Shown here piece by piece: positions 33,026 to 42,620 of a stretch of 64,000 bases of DNA. The translations under genes were made by a program, and so were the position numbers. How positions within the stretch are numbered: the first letter of the stretch is position 1; each line of letters begins with the position of its first letter. The stretch comes from Thalassoroseus pseudoceratinae (lineage in GTDB: Bacteria > Planctomycetota > Planctomycetia > Planctomycetales > Planctomycetaceae): NCBI RefSeq assembly GCF_011634775.1, contig NZ_JAALXT010000003.1, positions 930,001-994,000 of the forward strand, read 5' to 3'. The notes under the pieces are model-generated. The model made no database searches and was not told the origin of the DNA. It saw nothing but the letters and a program-made list of their open reading frames with translations.

Positions 33026-34399
33026 GTGCAATCAGACATTGACCGAGACGAACCGGCCTGGGAGCTGGCAGCCGAGGCGATCAGCGTGCGAATTCGCTGG
33101 TTCGGTTTGATTGTCGGTTGGGTGTTGGTGAATCTCATCGAACGCAGCACGAATCAGTCCGCCTTGAACGCGATTCTTGCGTTGGGAGCCGTCTACGCTT
33201 GCTCGGATGCTTGGCATAGTCTTCGGGGCCGGATTTTTCTCGGCCAATTTCCTTTGGTGACCTCATTGATGGAAGCAATCTTTATCGGATTGCTCTGCTA
33301 TTTTGACAGCGGTTTGTCCAGCCCGTTTCGGTTTTACTACTTTCTTTCGCTACTGCTCTGTGCGATTCGCTACTCCAGGGCGGTGACCTACACGACGTTC
33401 GTGCTGCACTCCACGAGCTACATTTTGCTGATAGCGCTCTCGCCGGGAGCTTCCGTCAGCGTTGGCGAAGCCCACACCTTGACCGACTTGATTTTCATGC
33501 TCGTACTGATGGGGTGGTTGACGTGGTCCGGGACGGCATTGGCGGGCATTCTGAAACGGACAGGACGAAGGTTGTCGGCCGCCAACGATCAACTTCGGGA
33601 TCAGCAACGGTTGCTCGAAGAACGAATTCGCGAGCGAACCCGTGAATTACAACAATCCCAAGCGCTCTTGGTCCAGCAGGAGAAGCAGGCGGCGTTTGGA
33701 CTCTTGGCGGCGGGGATCGCCCACGAAGTTGGAAATCCGCTTGCGGCGATTAGTTCTCTTGTTCAACTGCTGCAAATGCGCGATCTGGACGACTACACCA
33801 GAGAGCGGTTGCAGATGGTCGCCGATCAGCTCAATCGAATTCAACGAACGCTCCGCGAACTCGTCGGCTTCAGTCGTCCTGCGTCACTTGAACGGACTCG
33901 CTGCGATGTCCATGAACTGATCAACGGTGCCTTGAGCATCGCGAAATACTATAAACGGAAAAAGGGACGCGAGATCGTCACGCAGTTCGCTGATGATCTC
34001 CCCCGATTGCGAGTTGTTCGCGATCAGTTGGTCCAAGTCTTTTTGAATGTCGTTCTCAATGCGTTGGATGCGACCCAAGACGGTGGGCGTCTGGAGATTC
34101 GCACGAGTATGGACGATGGTCGAATTCGGGTCGATATCCGTGACAACGGACATGGAATCGCCGAAGAACATTGCAACACGATTTTTCAGCCGTATTACAC
34201 CACAAAAGACTCGGGCACCGGTCTGGGACTTTTCGTTTGCCGCCATATTCTACAAGAGATTCGCAACGCCAGCATTACTTTATCTGAGTCGAGTCCCGAC
34301 GGCACCACGTTTACGATTCATCTCTGCCCGGACCAGCCTTCGAACACGGCTCCCGAGCCTGATTCATTTCCCGATCAACTGATTTCAACCCCACAATAG
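33026..34399 (+). CDS. Membrane histidine kinase (NtrB-like)
   Basis: The product is about 457 residues. The N-terminal half has about six hydrophobic helices (for example WFGLIVGWVLVNLIE and FMLVLMGWLTWSGTAL), then a coiled-coil linker. The phosphoacceptor is H233 in GIAHEVGNPLAAI, followed by the ATPase boxes N (VFLNVVLNALDA), G1 (DNGHGIAEE) and G2 (GTGLGLFVC). It should autophosphorylate and pass phosphate to the NtrC-like regulator encoded 9 bp downstream. The GTG at 33026, with GAAGGGG upstream, is preferred to the one at 33002. Confidence 0.9.
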   Translation: MQSDIDRDEPAWELAAEAISVRIRWFGLIVGWVLVNLIERSTNQSALNAILALGAVYACSDAWHSLRGRIFLGQFPLVTSLMEAIFIGLLCYFDSGLSSPFRFYYFLSLLLCAIRYSRAVTYTTFVLHSTSYILLIALSPGASVSVGEAHTLTDLIFMLVLMGWLTWSGTALAGILKRTGRRLSAANDQLRDQQRLLEERIRERTRELQQSQALLVQQEKQAAFGLLAAGIAHEVGNPLAAISSLVQLLQMRDLDDYTRERLQMVADQLNRIQRTLRELVGFSRPASLERTRCDVHELINGALSIAKYYKRKKGREIVTQFADDLPRLRVVRDQLVQVFLNVVLNALDATQDGGRLEIRTSMDDGRIRVDIRDNGHGIAEEHCNTIFQPYYTTKDSGTGLGLFVCRHILQEIRNASITLSESSPDGTTFTIHLCPDQPSNTAPEPDSFPDQLISTPQ

Positions 34400-34408
34400 C
34401 CCTTCAAA

Positions 34409-35761
34409 ATGACACGTCATCGTTCCATTCTCATTGTCGAAGATGAAGAAATCATCCGGACCAGTCTCGCCGAATTTCTCGCGGGGTTGGGATATGCGGT
34501 TCAAGTGACCGGGTCCGCGCGTCAGGCGGTGCAGATGTGTCAACAGCGGGACTTCGATGTCGCCATTTGCGATGTCCAACTCCCAGACGGCGACGGTTTG
34601 GCGCTTCTGCGAAAACTGCAACAGATCAACTTGGATCTGTTCGTACTTATCATCACAGCTTACGCCACGGTCGAAAATGCGGTTGAAGCTTTCAAGGCCG
34701 GGGCGTTTGATTATCTTGTCAAACCGGTATTGTTTGAGGACCTGCGGCATAAACTGGAAACGCTGTTCAAGTTTGCGGATCTCCACGCGGAGAACCGGAG
34801 TTTGCGACGGGAATTAGGACGTCATGAACCGTTGGATCAAATCGTGGGATCGAGTCAGCGTTTGGCGGATCTTCAAGCGACGATCCGAAAAGTTGCCGTC
34901 ACGAATTCCAATGTGTTACTCGTCGGCGAAACCGGAACTGGCAAAGAGTTGTTCGCACGCGCCATTCATGCGGCTGGGCCGAATAGTCAGGAAAAGTTCT
35001 TGGCGGTGAGTTGCGGCACGCGTCCGGTGGAATTGCTGGAAACGCAATTGTTTGGGGCTCGCGGGGGGGCACTGTCCGGCCGAACCGTCGATCTCCCAGG
35101 AATTCTGAAAAACGCCGGAGCGGGGACAGTTTTTCTTGATGAAGTCACATTGCTTCCCGGTGGGATTCAAGCCGAGTTGCTGCGGGCAATCGAGTATCAG
35201 GAAATTATGCCGGTCGGCGGGTCGGAGACGGTCAAGATTGAGGCTCGCATCATCGCTTCGACGACGCACGACCTTCTTCGTGAAGTCGCGGAAAACAAAT
35301 TCCAAGAAGATTTGTTCTACCGATTAGACGGTGTGAAAGTCCCGATTCCCGCCTTGCGACAAAGGCTCGATGACATTCCGGAGCTGGTGGAATACTTCAT
35401 CGGCAAGCATTCCCAATCGATGGGGAAACGCGTCTCCGGGGCCACGAGTGAGACCATCCGCGTGCTGATGTCCGCAGAATGGAAGGGGAATGTTCGTCAG
35501 CTCGACAATGCCATCGAACGTGCGGTCATGATGTGTGATGGCGACCGGATCGGTCCCCAAGATTTACCACCGGAGTTACTCGGGTTGTGCTCGCCGCTGC
35601 CAGATACCGACGACCTTCGCAGTGCCCTTCGGCACTACGAACGATTGCATATCATTCGTGTGCTGAGACAGTACCCCGACAAACGCCAAGCCGCCAAACG
35701 GTTGAAGTTGGGGCTATCGAGTTTGTATCGCAAAATCGAAGAACTCGGCATCGATCTCTAG
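34409..35761 (+). CDS. NtrC-family response regulator with degenerate GAFTGA loop
   Basis: The 450-residue product has a receiver domain (phosphoacceptor D55 in CDVQLPD, lysine in DYLVKP), a sigma54-activator AAA+ domain (Walker A GETGTGKE, Walker B GTVFLDEV) and a C-terminal Fis-type helix-turn-helix (AAKRLKLGLSSLYRKIEEL). The loop that contacts sigma54, normally GAFTGA, reads GALSGR at residues 220-225 within LFGARGGALSGR. This departs at three of six positions, so engagement of sigma54 is doubtful. It is encoded directly after its likely kinase. Confidence 0.92.
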   Translation: MTRHRSILIVEDEEIIRTSLAEFLAGLGYAVQVTGSARQAVQMCQQRDFDVAICDVQLPDGDGLALLRKLQQINLDLFVLIITAYATVENAVEAFKAGAFDYLVKPVLFEDLRHKLETLFKFADLHAENRSLRRELGRHEPLDQIVGSSQRLADLQATIRKVAVTNSNVLLVGETGTGKELFARAIHAAGPNSQEKFLAVSCGTRPVELLETQLFGARGGALSGRTVDLPGILKNAGAGTVFLDEVTLLPGGIQAELLRAIEYQEIMPVGGSETVKIEARIIASTTHDLLREVAENKFQEDLFYRLDGVKVPIPALRQRLDDIPELVEYFIGKHSQSMGKRVSGATSETIRVLMSAEWKGNVRQLDNAIERAVMMCDGDRIGPQDLPPELLGLCSPLPDTDDLRSALRHYERLHIIRVLRQYPDKRQAAKRLKLGLSSLYRKIEELGIDL

Positions 35762-35845
35762 GCCGTATTGTATTCTGGTCGTGCCCGTGGTGGGCGTGGA
35801 AACGCCTTTGTCCCCCGCCTCCACGTGACACTACCCACTACAATA

Positions 35846-35861
35846 AGAGCAAAATTGCTCT
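35846..35861 (-). terminator. Short hairpin at the end of the exported repeat-protein gene
   Basis: AGAGCAA (35846-35852) pairs with TTGCTCT (35855-35861) and includes the TAG stop of the minus-strand gene. Only a weak TTATT follows, so termination is uncertain. Confidence 0.35.
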
Positions 35862-37017
35862 ACGGAGCCGTGGTGAAATCGGCCTTCGTGTTGGTGCCTT
35901 CGGACGCATCCCAGAAGAACAAGCCGTCCGCATTGATCGTGGCACCGTCGATCAAGGTCACTTCGTCGAACACGCGGTCAATCTCCGCACGGTTCACGCA
36001 ATTGGTTTCCACTTGGAACGTCGGCGGTTGACCTGGTGTGGCGCTCAGCAAGCGATTCTGCCCCGACTGCGGATCCCAGAGGAAAATATCGGAATCCAAG
36101 TCACCATCAAAATCGCTGGTGATGACCGTCGAGTAAACGTTCCCGTTAAGGGCATTCGGGGCGACCAGATTCGTTTCAACCGCAAAGACGCTCAACGAGT
36201 TATCGTTCAGGAGGACCATTCGGTTCCGGCCAGTCCCGTTGTTCAAGAAGAATAGTTCGTCGACTGCGGCCCCATCGAAATTGCCGGCTGTCGCGATCGT
36301 GAAATCGTTGCCGTTAATGGCCGCGGGGTTGATCACATTCGTCGAGAACGACGCGGAACCCGATGACGAGCCGCTGAACGTCACGAAGCGGTTTTGTCCG
36401 GACGACGGATCCCAGAAGAACAATTCATCGAGATCAGCGGCATCGGTGCGGAAGTCGCCAGCCACGATGGTGGAGAAATCGTTGCCGTTGATCAGGTTCG
36501 TGGCGACAAGATTGTCAAAGACGACAGCACCATCCCGCGACGTCACGCTGAGGTCCGGTGCAACAACGGTTCGGTTGCTACCAGACACGGGATCCCAGAA
36601 GAACATCTCAGATTCTTCAGGAGTCGTTGTGAGGAAGTTTCCGACCGTCACGCTCTCAAACACGCCGCCATTAATTTGACGGGGATCAATGGTATTGGTG
36701 AAGAAGTTTCCGGTTTCCGGATCGACGAAGCGGTTGGCCCCGGTCTGCCGATTCCAGAAGAACAACTCACGCGTGCCATCGCCTGAGAAGTCGCCCGAGA
36801 CCATTTCGTCGAAGGCATCGTCGTTGATGATGGTTTCTGGTACCACATCCGGCGTGACTGTGGCGGCACTCAACACACGTCGCGTTTCCAAAACTTCGGC
36901 GGTCGCGGCCATCCGGGAATGGTTGCGGCGTCTTGCTTTTGTGGAAGCATTCTTCGCAAAGACTCCCCGGAAGCTCAGGCGACTTTTCATCCATTCGAAA
37001 TGCATCATCATCTCCAT
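35860..37017 (-). CDS. Exported repeat protein with LEPR-like N-terminus
   Basis: The product is about 385 residues. Its N-terminus is basic, then AEVLETRRVLSAATV resembles the LEPR-XLL export/anchoring motif of planctomycete giant proteins. The rest consists of six ~60-residue repeats, each with the core (D/E)LFFWDPxSGxNR followed by strands and a conserved NGNDF/INGG turn, and an FG-GAP-like GDFxGD element at the start. It resembles a Ca-binding beta-propeller-like surface protein, but the repeat is not one I can place exactly. The start at 37017 is uncertain among several closely spaced ATGs (37017, 37011, 37008, 37005). Confidence 0.75.
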   Translation of the reverse strand: MEMMMHFEWMKSRLSFRGVFAKNASTKARRRNHSRMAATAEVLETRRVLSAATVTPDVVPETIINDDAFDEMVSGDFSGDGTRELFFWNRQTGANRFVDPETGNFFTNTIDPRQINGGVFESVTVGNFLTTTPEESEMFFWDPVSGSNRTVVAPDLSVTSRDGAVVFDNLVATNLINGNDFSTIVAGDFRTDAADLDELFFWDPSSGQNRFVTFSGSSSGSASFSTNVINPAAINGNDFTIATAGNFDGAAVDELFFLNNGTGRNRMVLLNDNSLSVFAVETNLVAPNALNGNVYSTVITSDFDGDLDSDIFLWDPQSGQNRLLSATPGQPPTFQVETNCVNRAEIDRVFDEVTLIDGATINADGLFFWDASEGTNTKADFTTAP

Positions 37018-37059
37018 CAACGATTTCCCAACTGACCAACCGCCCAATTGACGAGTTCT

Positions 37060-37068
37060 GTTATAACA
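37060..37068 (-). promoter_or_regulatory. Extended -10 promoter of the exported repeat-protein gene
   Basis: On the minus strand this reads TGTTATAAC, an extended -10 element with one mismatch in the hexamer. Transcription would start near 37053, about 36 nt before the ATG at 37017. Confidence 0.4.
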
Positions 37069-37314
37069 TCGCTATCGGCAAGATAGGCAGCGACGACACC
37101 CTTTGTGTATCGGGAAATCCAATAACTCTCGGTAGCCTTCGCAAAATGGTCAACCTTTAACGATTACATCGATTCCGCAAAGGGATCGCAACTCTCACCG
37201 GCACCACGCATCGTTGCCGACCGACAAGAACACGGTGCGTGACCAGTGCGGTTCAAACCGTTGCACCATGAATCAGTCGTGAAGCTCAGCGGAAATTGCA
37301 GGTTACAGTTGGCC

Positions 37315-38016
37315 TTATTTCTCGGCTTGGTAGCTGTCGTAGGCGGCGTAGAGGAATCCGCAGCCGGCGAGGACCAACACTCCCAATACCCCCCAAGGTC
37401 CCAGGAAACTGTAGATCAATTTGAAAATCCCGCCCTTGCGTCCGAAGTCGACCGCCTCACCAGACGCTTCGGCAGACCGCGCCATGAAGAACAGAAAGAA
37501 CCCGAGCCCAATGCAACCAACGCCCCAAAGCACATTCAACCACCAAGGGCCGTCTTCTTCCTCGTCGTCATCGTCCGATGATTTTTTCTTGGCCTTGGAT
37601 TTCTTGGGTTTGGTCTTTGATTTTGATGACTTCGCCGGTCGAGATTTCGCAGGCGCGGACGCCGCCCCGCGACGCCGACTGGGTCGAGGTTCTTCCTCGA
37701 CATCCTCGTAGTCGTCATAGTCCCCGTAATCGTCGACGTCTCCATAGTCATCATAATCCATGCCGTCATCATACGATTCGTAATCGTCATCCTCGATCAC
37801 GACCGCTTCGACAAACTCGTCTTCGGGCGGCTTGGGTTTCGGCTTGGCAGCAAACAATCCTTTGGCTTTGGCGGCCGAGCGAAATGGCCCCTCTTTCGCC
37901 TGCGACAATTGATCGTCAGGCTTGAGCTTGCCAGTCGCTGCCAGTTTCTTGAGTTGTGCCGTCGAGACGGGACCGTGCATCTTCGATCCGCGTTTGATAT
38001 ACCACCCGCTTGCCAT
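37315..38016 (-). CDS. GYF-type (DUF4339) domain membrane protein
   Basis: The 233-residue product starts with a GYF_2 domain (WYIKRGSKMHGPVSTAQLKKLAATGKL), a small peptide-binding fold. A very acidic Asp/Tyr-rich stretch (YDDYGDVDDYGDYDD) and a Lys/Arg/Ser-rich basic stretch follow, then two hydrophobic helices (LWGVGCIGLGFFLFFMA and WGVLGVLVLAGCGFLYAA). The charge-segregated linker suggests flexibility. No reaction can be assigned. The ATG at 38016 starts the domain; a longer frame reaches 38103 without family support. It is divergent from the methyltransferase gene. Confidence 0.75.
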   Translation of the reverse strand: MASGWYIKRGSKMHGPVSTAQLKKLAATGKLKPDDQLSQAKEGPFRSAAKAKGLFAAKPKPKPPEDEFVEAVVIEDDDYESYDDGMDYDDYGDVDDYGDYDDYEDVEEEPRPSRRRGAASAPAKSRPAKSSKSKTKPKKSKAKKKSSDDDDEEEDGPWWLNVLWGVGCIGLGFFLFFMARSAEASGEAVDFGRKGGIFKLIYSFLGPWGVLGVLVLAGCGFLYAAYDSYQAEK

Positions 38017-38130
38017 GACGAATGCCGTTTGATGTGATAATTTCGAATTGCGAGGAATTGTTGCTCCAAAATACCAGAACAACAGAGCCTGGGCAAAACG
38101 CATTTGTGAAATTTGTCGGAAGACTAGCCG

Positions 38131-38811
38131 ATGCTTGAGCGGATTTTAGAACCCGAAGTGATGGACAGCGTGGACGATGCTGTCGACTACGACGCGATGG
38201 ATCATTCCGACGTCAATCGAGTATTCGTCGCAGACTATCTGACGGCACGCCGCCGCTTCGATTCCATATTCGGACGGGACTCAACCATCCTCGATGTGGG
38301 CACCGGGACAGCGTTGATTCCTATCGAATATTGTCAGCAAGGTGGTTCGGGGACCATCGTTGGCATCGACATGGCCGAAGAAATGCTCAAGCTCGGGCGG
38401 CAACGGGTCACGGAGCGTGGGCTCTCGGAACGCATTCGGTTGAAGTATGCCGATGCGAAAAAACTCGGCTTTGAGGACGGGCTGTTCGACGGCGTGATGT
38501 CGAACAGCATCGTACACCATATCCCCAAACCTGCTGACGTGTTCGGCGAGATGTTGCGCGTCTTGCGACCGGGCGGGATGTTGTTCGTCCGAGATTTAAT
38601 GAGACCAGCCGACCAACACACGCTCGATCAACTTGTCGAAACGTATGCCGAGAATGAAGCTGATCACGCTCGGCAGCTATTTCGAGATTCCCTCCACGCG
38701 GCTCTCACCGTCGATGAAGTCCAAGAGATCTTACACTCCTTCGGCTATCCGAAGGAGTGGGTCTCGCAAACCTCGGATCGACATTGGACCGTCAGCGGAG
38801 TCCAACCGTAA
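38131..38811 (+). CDS. Class I SAM-dependent methyltransferase
   Basis: The 226-residue product has the Rossmann SAM-binding core: motif I ILDVGTGTALIPIEY, the acidic end of strand two in GTIVGIDMAEEML, a KYADAKKL turn, and motif post-I (FDGVMSNSIVHHIP). The layout is typical of Methyltransf_11 small-molecule enzymes, so the substrate is unknown. It is convergent with the large PVC gene, whose stop lies only three bases from its own. Confidence 0.85.
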   Translation: MLERILEPEVMDSVDDAVDYDAMDHSDVNRVFVADYLTARRRFDSIFGRDSTILDVGTGTALIPIEYCQQGGSGTIVGIDMAEEMLKLGRQRVTERGLSERIRLKYADAKKLGFEDGLFDGVMSNSIVHHIPKPADVFGEMLRVLRPGGMLFVRDLMRPADQHTLDQLVETYAENEADHARQLFRDSLHAALTVDEVQEILHSFGYPKEWVSQTSDRHWTVSGVQP

Positions 38812-38814
38812 GTT

Positions 38815-41800
38815 TCACTCCGCGTGTCCGCTGGGTTTCTTGGGGGGCGTTTTCTGTTGGGCGAGATACTCAACGAGATCCCGCAAATCGGACTTGCTAA
38901 GGTATTTCATCATGTCTTCGGGCATGGAACTTTTGCCCTTGGCCCGGTCGACGATCGTTTCGGTCGGCACACGGATGATGGCACCGTTCTTGTCCATGAG
39001 TTGAATGGTGTCGTCGGTTTCTTCTCGAATCACTCCGCTGATGACTTTCCCTTCATCGGTCGCGAGCAACACGGTCTCAAAACCTTTAGCGATTTGGGCA
39101 TTTGGTTTGACGATGGATTCGAGAATATACCGCCGATCCTTCTGCTTGCCGATTTCGCTGAGATCCGGCCCGACGTTTCCGCCGCTGCCACCGATCATGT
39201 GACAACGTCGGCAAGAGACTTCGCTGCGACCGAAAAAGATATCCGCCCCTCGTCCGGCGTGTCCGCCTTGCAACGTTTCCGAGTACATCGCCAGCGGATC
39301 ATCGCTGGGTCGAGCCGATTCGAACGCGTCGATCGCTTCTCGCAGTTTGGACGAACCGCGTTTTTCGGCGGCGTTGAGAACATCGAGTTGAACCGCCTCT
39401 GCCAACTCACCGGCTTGCAGTTGACTCATTAACCGCAAGAGCACGTCCTCAGCAGCGGGAAGTTTCATGCCCGCGAGCACATCGACAGCCTTCTGAGCTT
39501 CGACTGTTTCACCATCTGCAATGGCGGCTTCGAGTTTTGCGATGGCCGCTTCCGGTTCAAGAACCGCCAGAATCCGTAAGGCTTCCGCACGCACGAGTGG
39601 ATCGGCATCCGCCACGGCCCATGTGATCTGTTCGCGGAGCGTGGCGTCTTTCAACGATTCGAGCGCCTTCAGCGCCTCGGCTCGCACTTCGCCGGGTTGA
39701 TCTTTCTCCGCGAGGAGTTTTTGCAGCGTCGGCCCGACATCCTGAATGCCGTACTTCGCGGCGAGTTTGATGCCCAACTCCCGCACCTGCCGCGAACCAC
39801 TGAGCATCCCGCCGAGTTTCGAACCCAGCACATCCGCCATCCACGGTGCTTCACGCGGTTCGAGCGGTCGCCACATGCCGGTCACGCGATCGGTCGGCGA
39901 TGGTGCTTCCCACATCAGCAATTCTTCGAGCGCTTCCACCCGCATCGCCTCACTCGCGGACGCATCCGCTGCCACCTCCGCGACCGCTTCCGCATGTTCT
40001 TGCTGACCGAGCCGAAAATTCGCATTCAAAACCCGCCGCAACAACGCTTCGCTCATTCCGGGACGACCCGCGAGTTTTGCGAGTTCTGGTTGTGCTTTTT
40101 CTATTGGCACATCGTTGATCGCCCGCGCGGCTTCGAGAACGATCTTGGCTTCGCTGTCGTTCAGCACGGTAGCAATTTCAGGGTCTCTATTTCGCCGCAA
40201 TGCAAGCGTTCGAATTAAGAGGTCGGTTTTGTCTGGCGAATTCGTCAAGAAGTTGCGATCCAATTCCGCAAAACCTAAAGCCTTGTGAGATGACAGATTT
40301 GCTGCCATCACCTGAACTGCGGCGTGGAGCAAAACCGGATCCTCTCTGACCAATTCGTATTGTCTAGCGAAGCTAAAATCTACAAGACTTGCGAGGCTAC
40401 GATTGTGTGCAAATGCAAGCCACATCGGAGCAACGACATGCGGATGTTCTTCGATTCCTAGTACGGCAGAAGGAGTGATGTTCTCGGTGTTCACCAACAT
40501 CATTACGTCTTCGATTGACAGTAAGCGACATAGGACTTCGAAGGCTGGCCGCCGAATTGCTGGGCTCTCATCGCTGATAAGACTCTTTAGCGGCTCGTAC
40601 AAATCGAGAACACGCCGGCCAGCCGGTTGACGTCGAATTTCGGATACCAGTCGCTTCTGTAGCGCAAACGACTCGGAGAGGACATCGATGTTTCGAGCGA
40701 CTCGCAGAGAATGCACTTCCTTGCGAATCATATCTTTCGGTATTTGGCGGACAAATTGTCCGAGTGCCCAGATCGCATGGATACGTGCGAGCTCTGATTG
40801 ATCCGTTTTCGCCACTTCGATTAACTTGGCACGCTGGTTCTGCTTGACCATTTCAAACTGCGCCGCCAATCGCACGCGTTGATCGACGTGCCCTAACAGT
40901 TCGACAAGTTGCTCCACGGAAGTGCTGCCGAATCCCTCGCGGAACAACTTCGCGACTTCCGCCGCTTTCTCACTTTCCGAGTTCGTCAACCGATACAACC
41001 GCCCTTTGCCTTCGCCGTTCCAGCCGTTGACCCAGTCGGTCCAGTACATATTGCCGTCGTAGCCGAAGTCGACGTCGGTGGCGAGGGTGGACCAGAGGAA
41101 TTGTTCGTTCTTGACGAGTTCGAAACTCGCGCCTTTCGGTTTGACGGCGATCGCGCGGATGCCGCTTTGACCGGCTCCGCCGCGGAAGTCGCACAGGAAG
41201 AAATTGCCGTTGTACTTCTCCGGCAAACCCACGCCGGGATAGTGGACCAATCCGCTGGGCCCATCACTCACGTTCGCCACCGGCGGCACGATGTACGCGG
41301 GTTGGATATCTTTCGCGACGCTCCCCTTCGGCACACCGCCGGGACCTTCCTTCTCGAGCGGTGGGGCGTCGTGCGGGTACCACATCATCTCCCGATTCCA
41401 CGGGCCGCGATCGGGAAGGTATTGGTAATACATCCGCCAACCGGCATCCATGCCCTCGACGATATGCACCCACCGGGCTTGGTCGCCGCTGTCGGAATTG
41501 TTGTCGCAGGTGAAGAGATTGCCGTAGTCGTCGAAGGCCAGTTCCTGCGGGTTTCGGAGTCCGTACGCGAAGACTTCGAGATCGCTGCCATCAAGTTCAC
41601 ACCGCAAGACGGCTCCCGTATCGGGATGGTGTAACTTGACGCCTTCCTTCGTGATGACGTGAAAACCACGGTCGCCGATGCTGAAATACAAGCGGCCATC
41701 GGGACCGATCGTCAGTCCGTGCATGTCGTGACCGCGAAACGCAAACCGCACGCCATAGCCATCGCTGAGCACTTCCCGCGTGTCGGTTTGGCCGTCGCCG

Positions 41801-42372
41801 GTGGAATCGCGGAACTTGTAGAGCTTGGGAATACAGGTGTAATAGACATCGCCGCGATGAGCCAACACACCCGCTCCGGTTCCATCCACGATGTCGTTGA
41901 ATCCATCGACGTAGATCGTCGATTCATCGACCTTGCCATCGCCATCGGTGTCCGTCAGCAGACGGATGCGGTCTTGCTCTTTCGCGTAGTCGGCTGCCTT
42001 CTCGCCGAGGTGTTTTTTGATGTATGCCAACCGGTCTTCCACGGTTTGGGCAGCGAGATCGTCGTGCAGCCAATCCATGTGACTGCGATTGTCCTCTACA
42101 CCTTTCTGCTGGCGAAACGTTTCGCAGATATAGAAGCGACCTTGTTCGTCGATGTCGAAAGCGACCGGGTTCGCGAGTAGCGGTTCGGCGGCAACGAGTT
42201 CCACTTGGAAACCGTCCGGAATTTTGAAGCCTTCAATCGCCTGCTGGCCTTCGTTCGAGGCGGGCGCAATCGGCGGACGGTAAGAATCTTCAGCAGCCAG
42301 ATGGGTCCAACAGGCAAGTCCGAACAGGAACGCAGCACTGAACAGGGGAAAGATGGGTAAACGAGTCTTCAA
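38815..42372 (-). CDS. Large PVC-type dehydrogenase / HEAT / haem-binding protein
   Basis: The 1185-residue product has three parts. Residues ~1-25 look like a signal peptide (PLFSAAFLFGLACWTHLAA). Residues ~35-460 form the membrane-bound dehydrogenase propeller (TIGR02604 style), with repeated GDGRLYFSIGDRG-like and ELAFDDYGNLF units. Residues ~480-1000 are HEAT-type helical repeats. The C-terminal ~130 residues are the PVC haem-binding domain (TIGR02603) with one CxxCH haem site, CRRCH. These proteins are numerous in planctomycetes and are thought to oxidise sugars or other substrates at the envelope and pass electrons to the haem. TTG 42372 is the start, supported by a GGAGG ribosome binding site 8 bp upstream. 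Confidence 0.9.
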   Translation of the reverse strand: MKTRLPIFPLFSAAFLFGLACWTHLAAEDSYRPPIAPASNEGQQAIEGFKIPDGFQVELVAAEPLLANPVAFDIDEQGRFYICETFRQQKGVEDNRSHMDWLHDDLAAQTVEDRLAYIKKHLGEKAADYAKEQDRIRLLTDTDGDGKVDESTIYVDGFNDIVDGTGAGVLAHRGDVYYTCIPKLYKFRDSTGDGQTDTREVLSDGYGVRFAFRGHDMHGLTIGPDGRLYFSIGDRGFHVITKEGVKLHHPDTGAVLRCELDGSDLEVFAYGLRNPQELAFDDYGNLFTCDNNSDSGDQARWVHIVEGMDAGWRMYYQYLPDRGPWNREMMWYPHDAPPLEKEGPGGVPKGSVAKDIQPAYIVPPVANVSDGPSGLVHYPGVGLPEKYNGNFFLCDFRGGAGQSGIRAIAVKPKGASFELVKNEQFLWSTLATDVDFGYDGNMYWTDWVNGWNGEGKGRLYRLTNSESEKAAEVAKLFREGFGSTSVEQLVELLGHVDQRVRLAAQFEMVKQNQRAKLIEVAKTDQSELARIHAIWALGQFVRQIPKDMIRKEVHSLRVARNIDVLSESFALQKRLVSEIRRQPAGRRVLDLYEPLKSLISDESPAIRRPAFEVLCRLLSIEDVMMLVNTENITPSAVLGIEEHPHVVAPMWLAFAHNRSLASLVDFSFARQYELVREDPVLLHAAVQVMAANLSSHKALGFAELDRNFLTNSPDKTDLLIRTLALRRNRDPEIATVLNDSEAKIVLEAARAINDVPIEKAQPELAKLAGRPGMSEALLRRVLNANFRLGQQEHAEAVAEVAADASASEAMRVEALEELLMWEAPSPTDRVTGMWRPLEPREAPWMADVLGSKLGGMLSGSRQVRELGIKLAAKYGIQDVGPTLQKLLAEKDQPGEVRAEALKALESLKDATLREQITWAVADADPLVRAEALRILAVLEPEAAIAKLEAAIADGETVEAQKAVDVLAGMKLPAAEDVLLRLMSQLQAGELAEAVQLDVLNAAEKRGSSKLREAIDAFESARPSDDPLAMYSETLQGGHAGRGADIFFGRSEVSCRRCHMIGGSGGNVGPDLSEIGKQKDRRYILESIVKPNAQIAKGFETVLLATDEGKVISGVIREETDDTIQLMDKNGAIIRVPTETIVDRAKGKSSMPEDMMKYLSKSDLRDLVEYLAQQKTPPKKPSGHAE

Positions 42373-42620
42373 CGGTCGAGCCTCCGGACAATAGGAATTG
42401 CAAGACCTCTCACTTTAGCCGATCCAACATTCCACTGACAACTCGGGGAATCGATCGTTGATTGTTGGTAGTTCTCGGTGTAGTTTAGAGTTCTACACAC
42501 ATGCGATCGAATTCCTGGTACCACGCCTCCTCTACAGTCGTGTTGTTGCCCGTCGCGCGGTAGCCGGACATTTCGATTGACCGATCGACATTTTATCTAT
42601 TTCTGAGTCGAAAACCTCAC

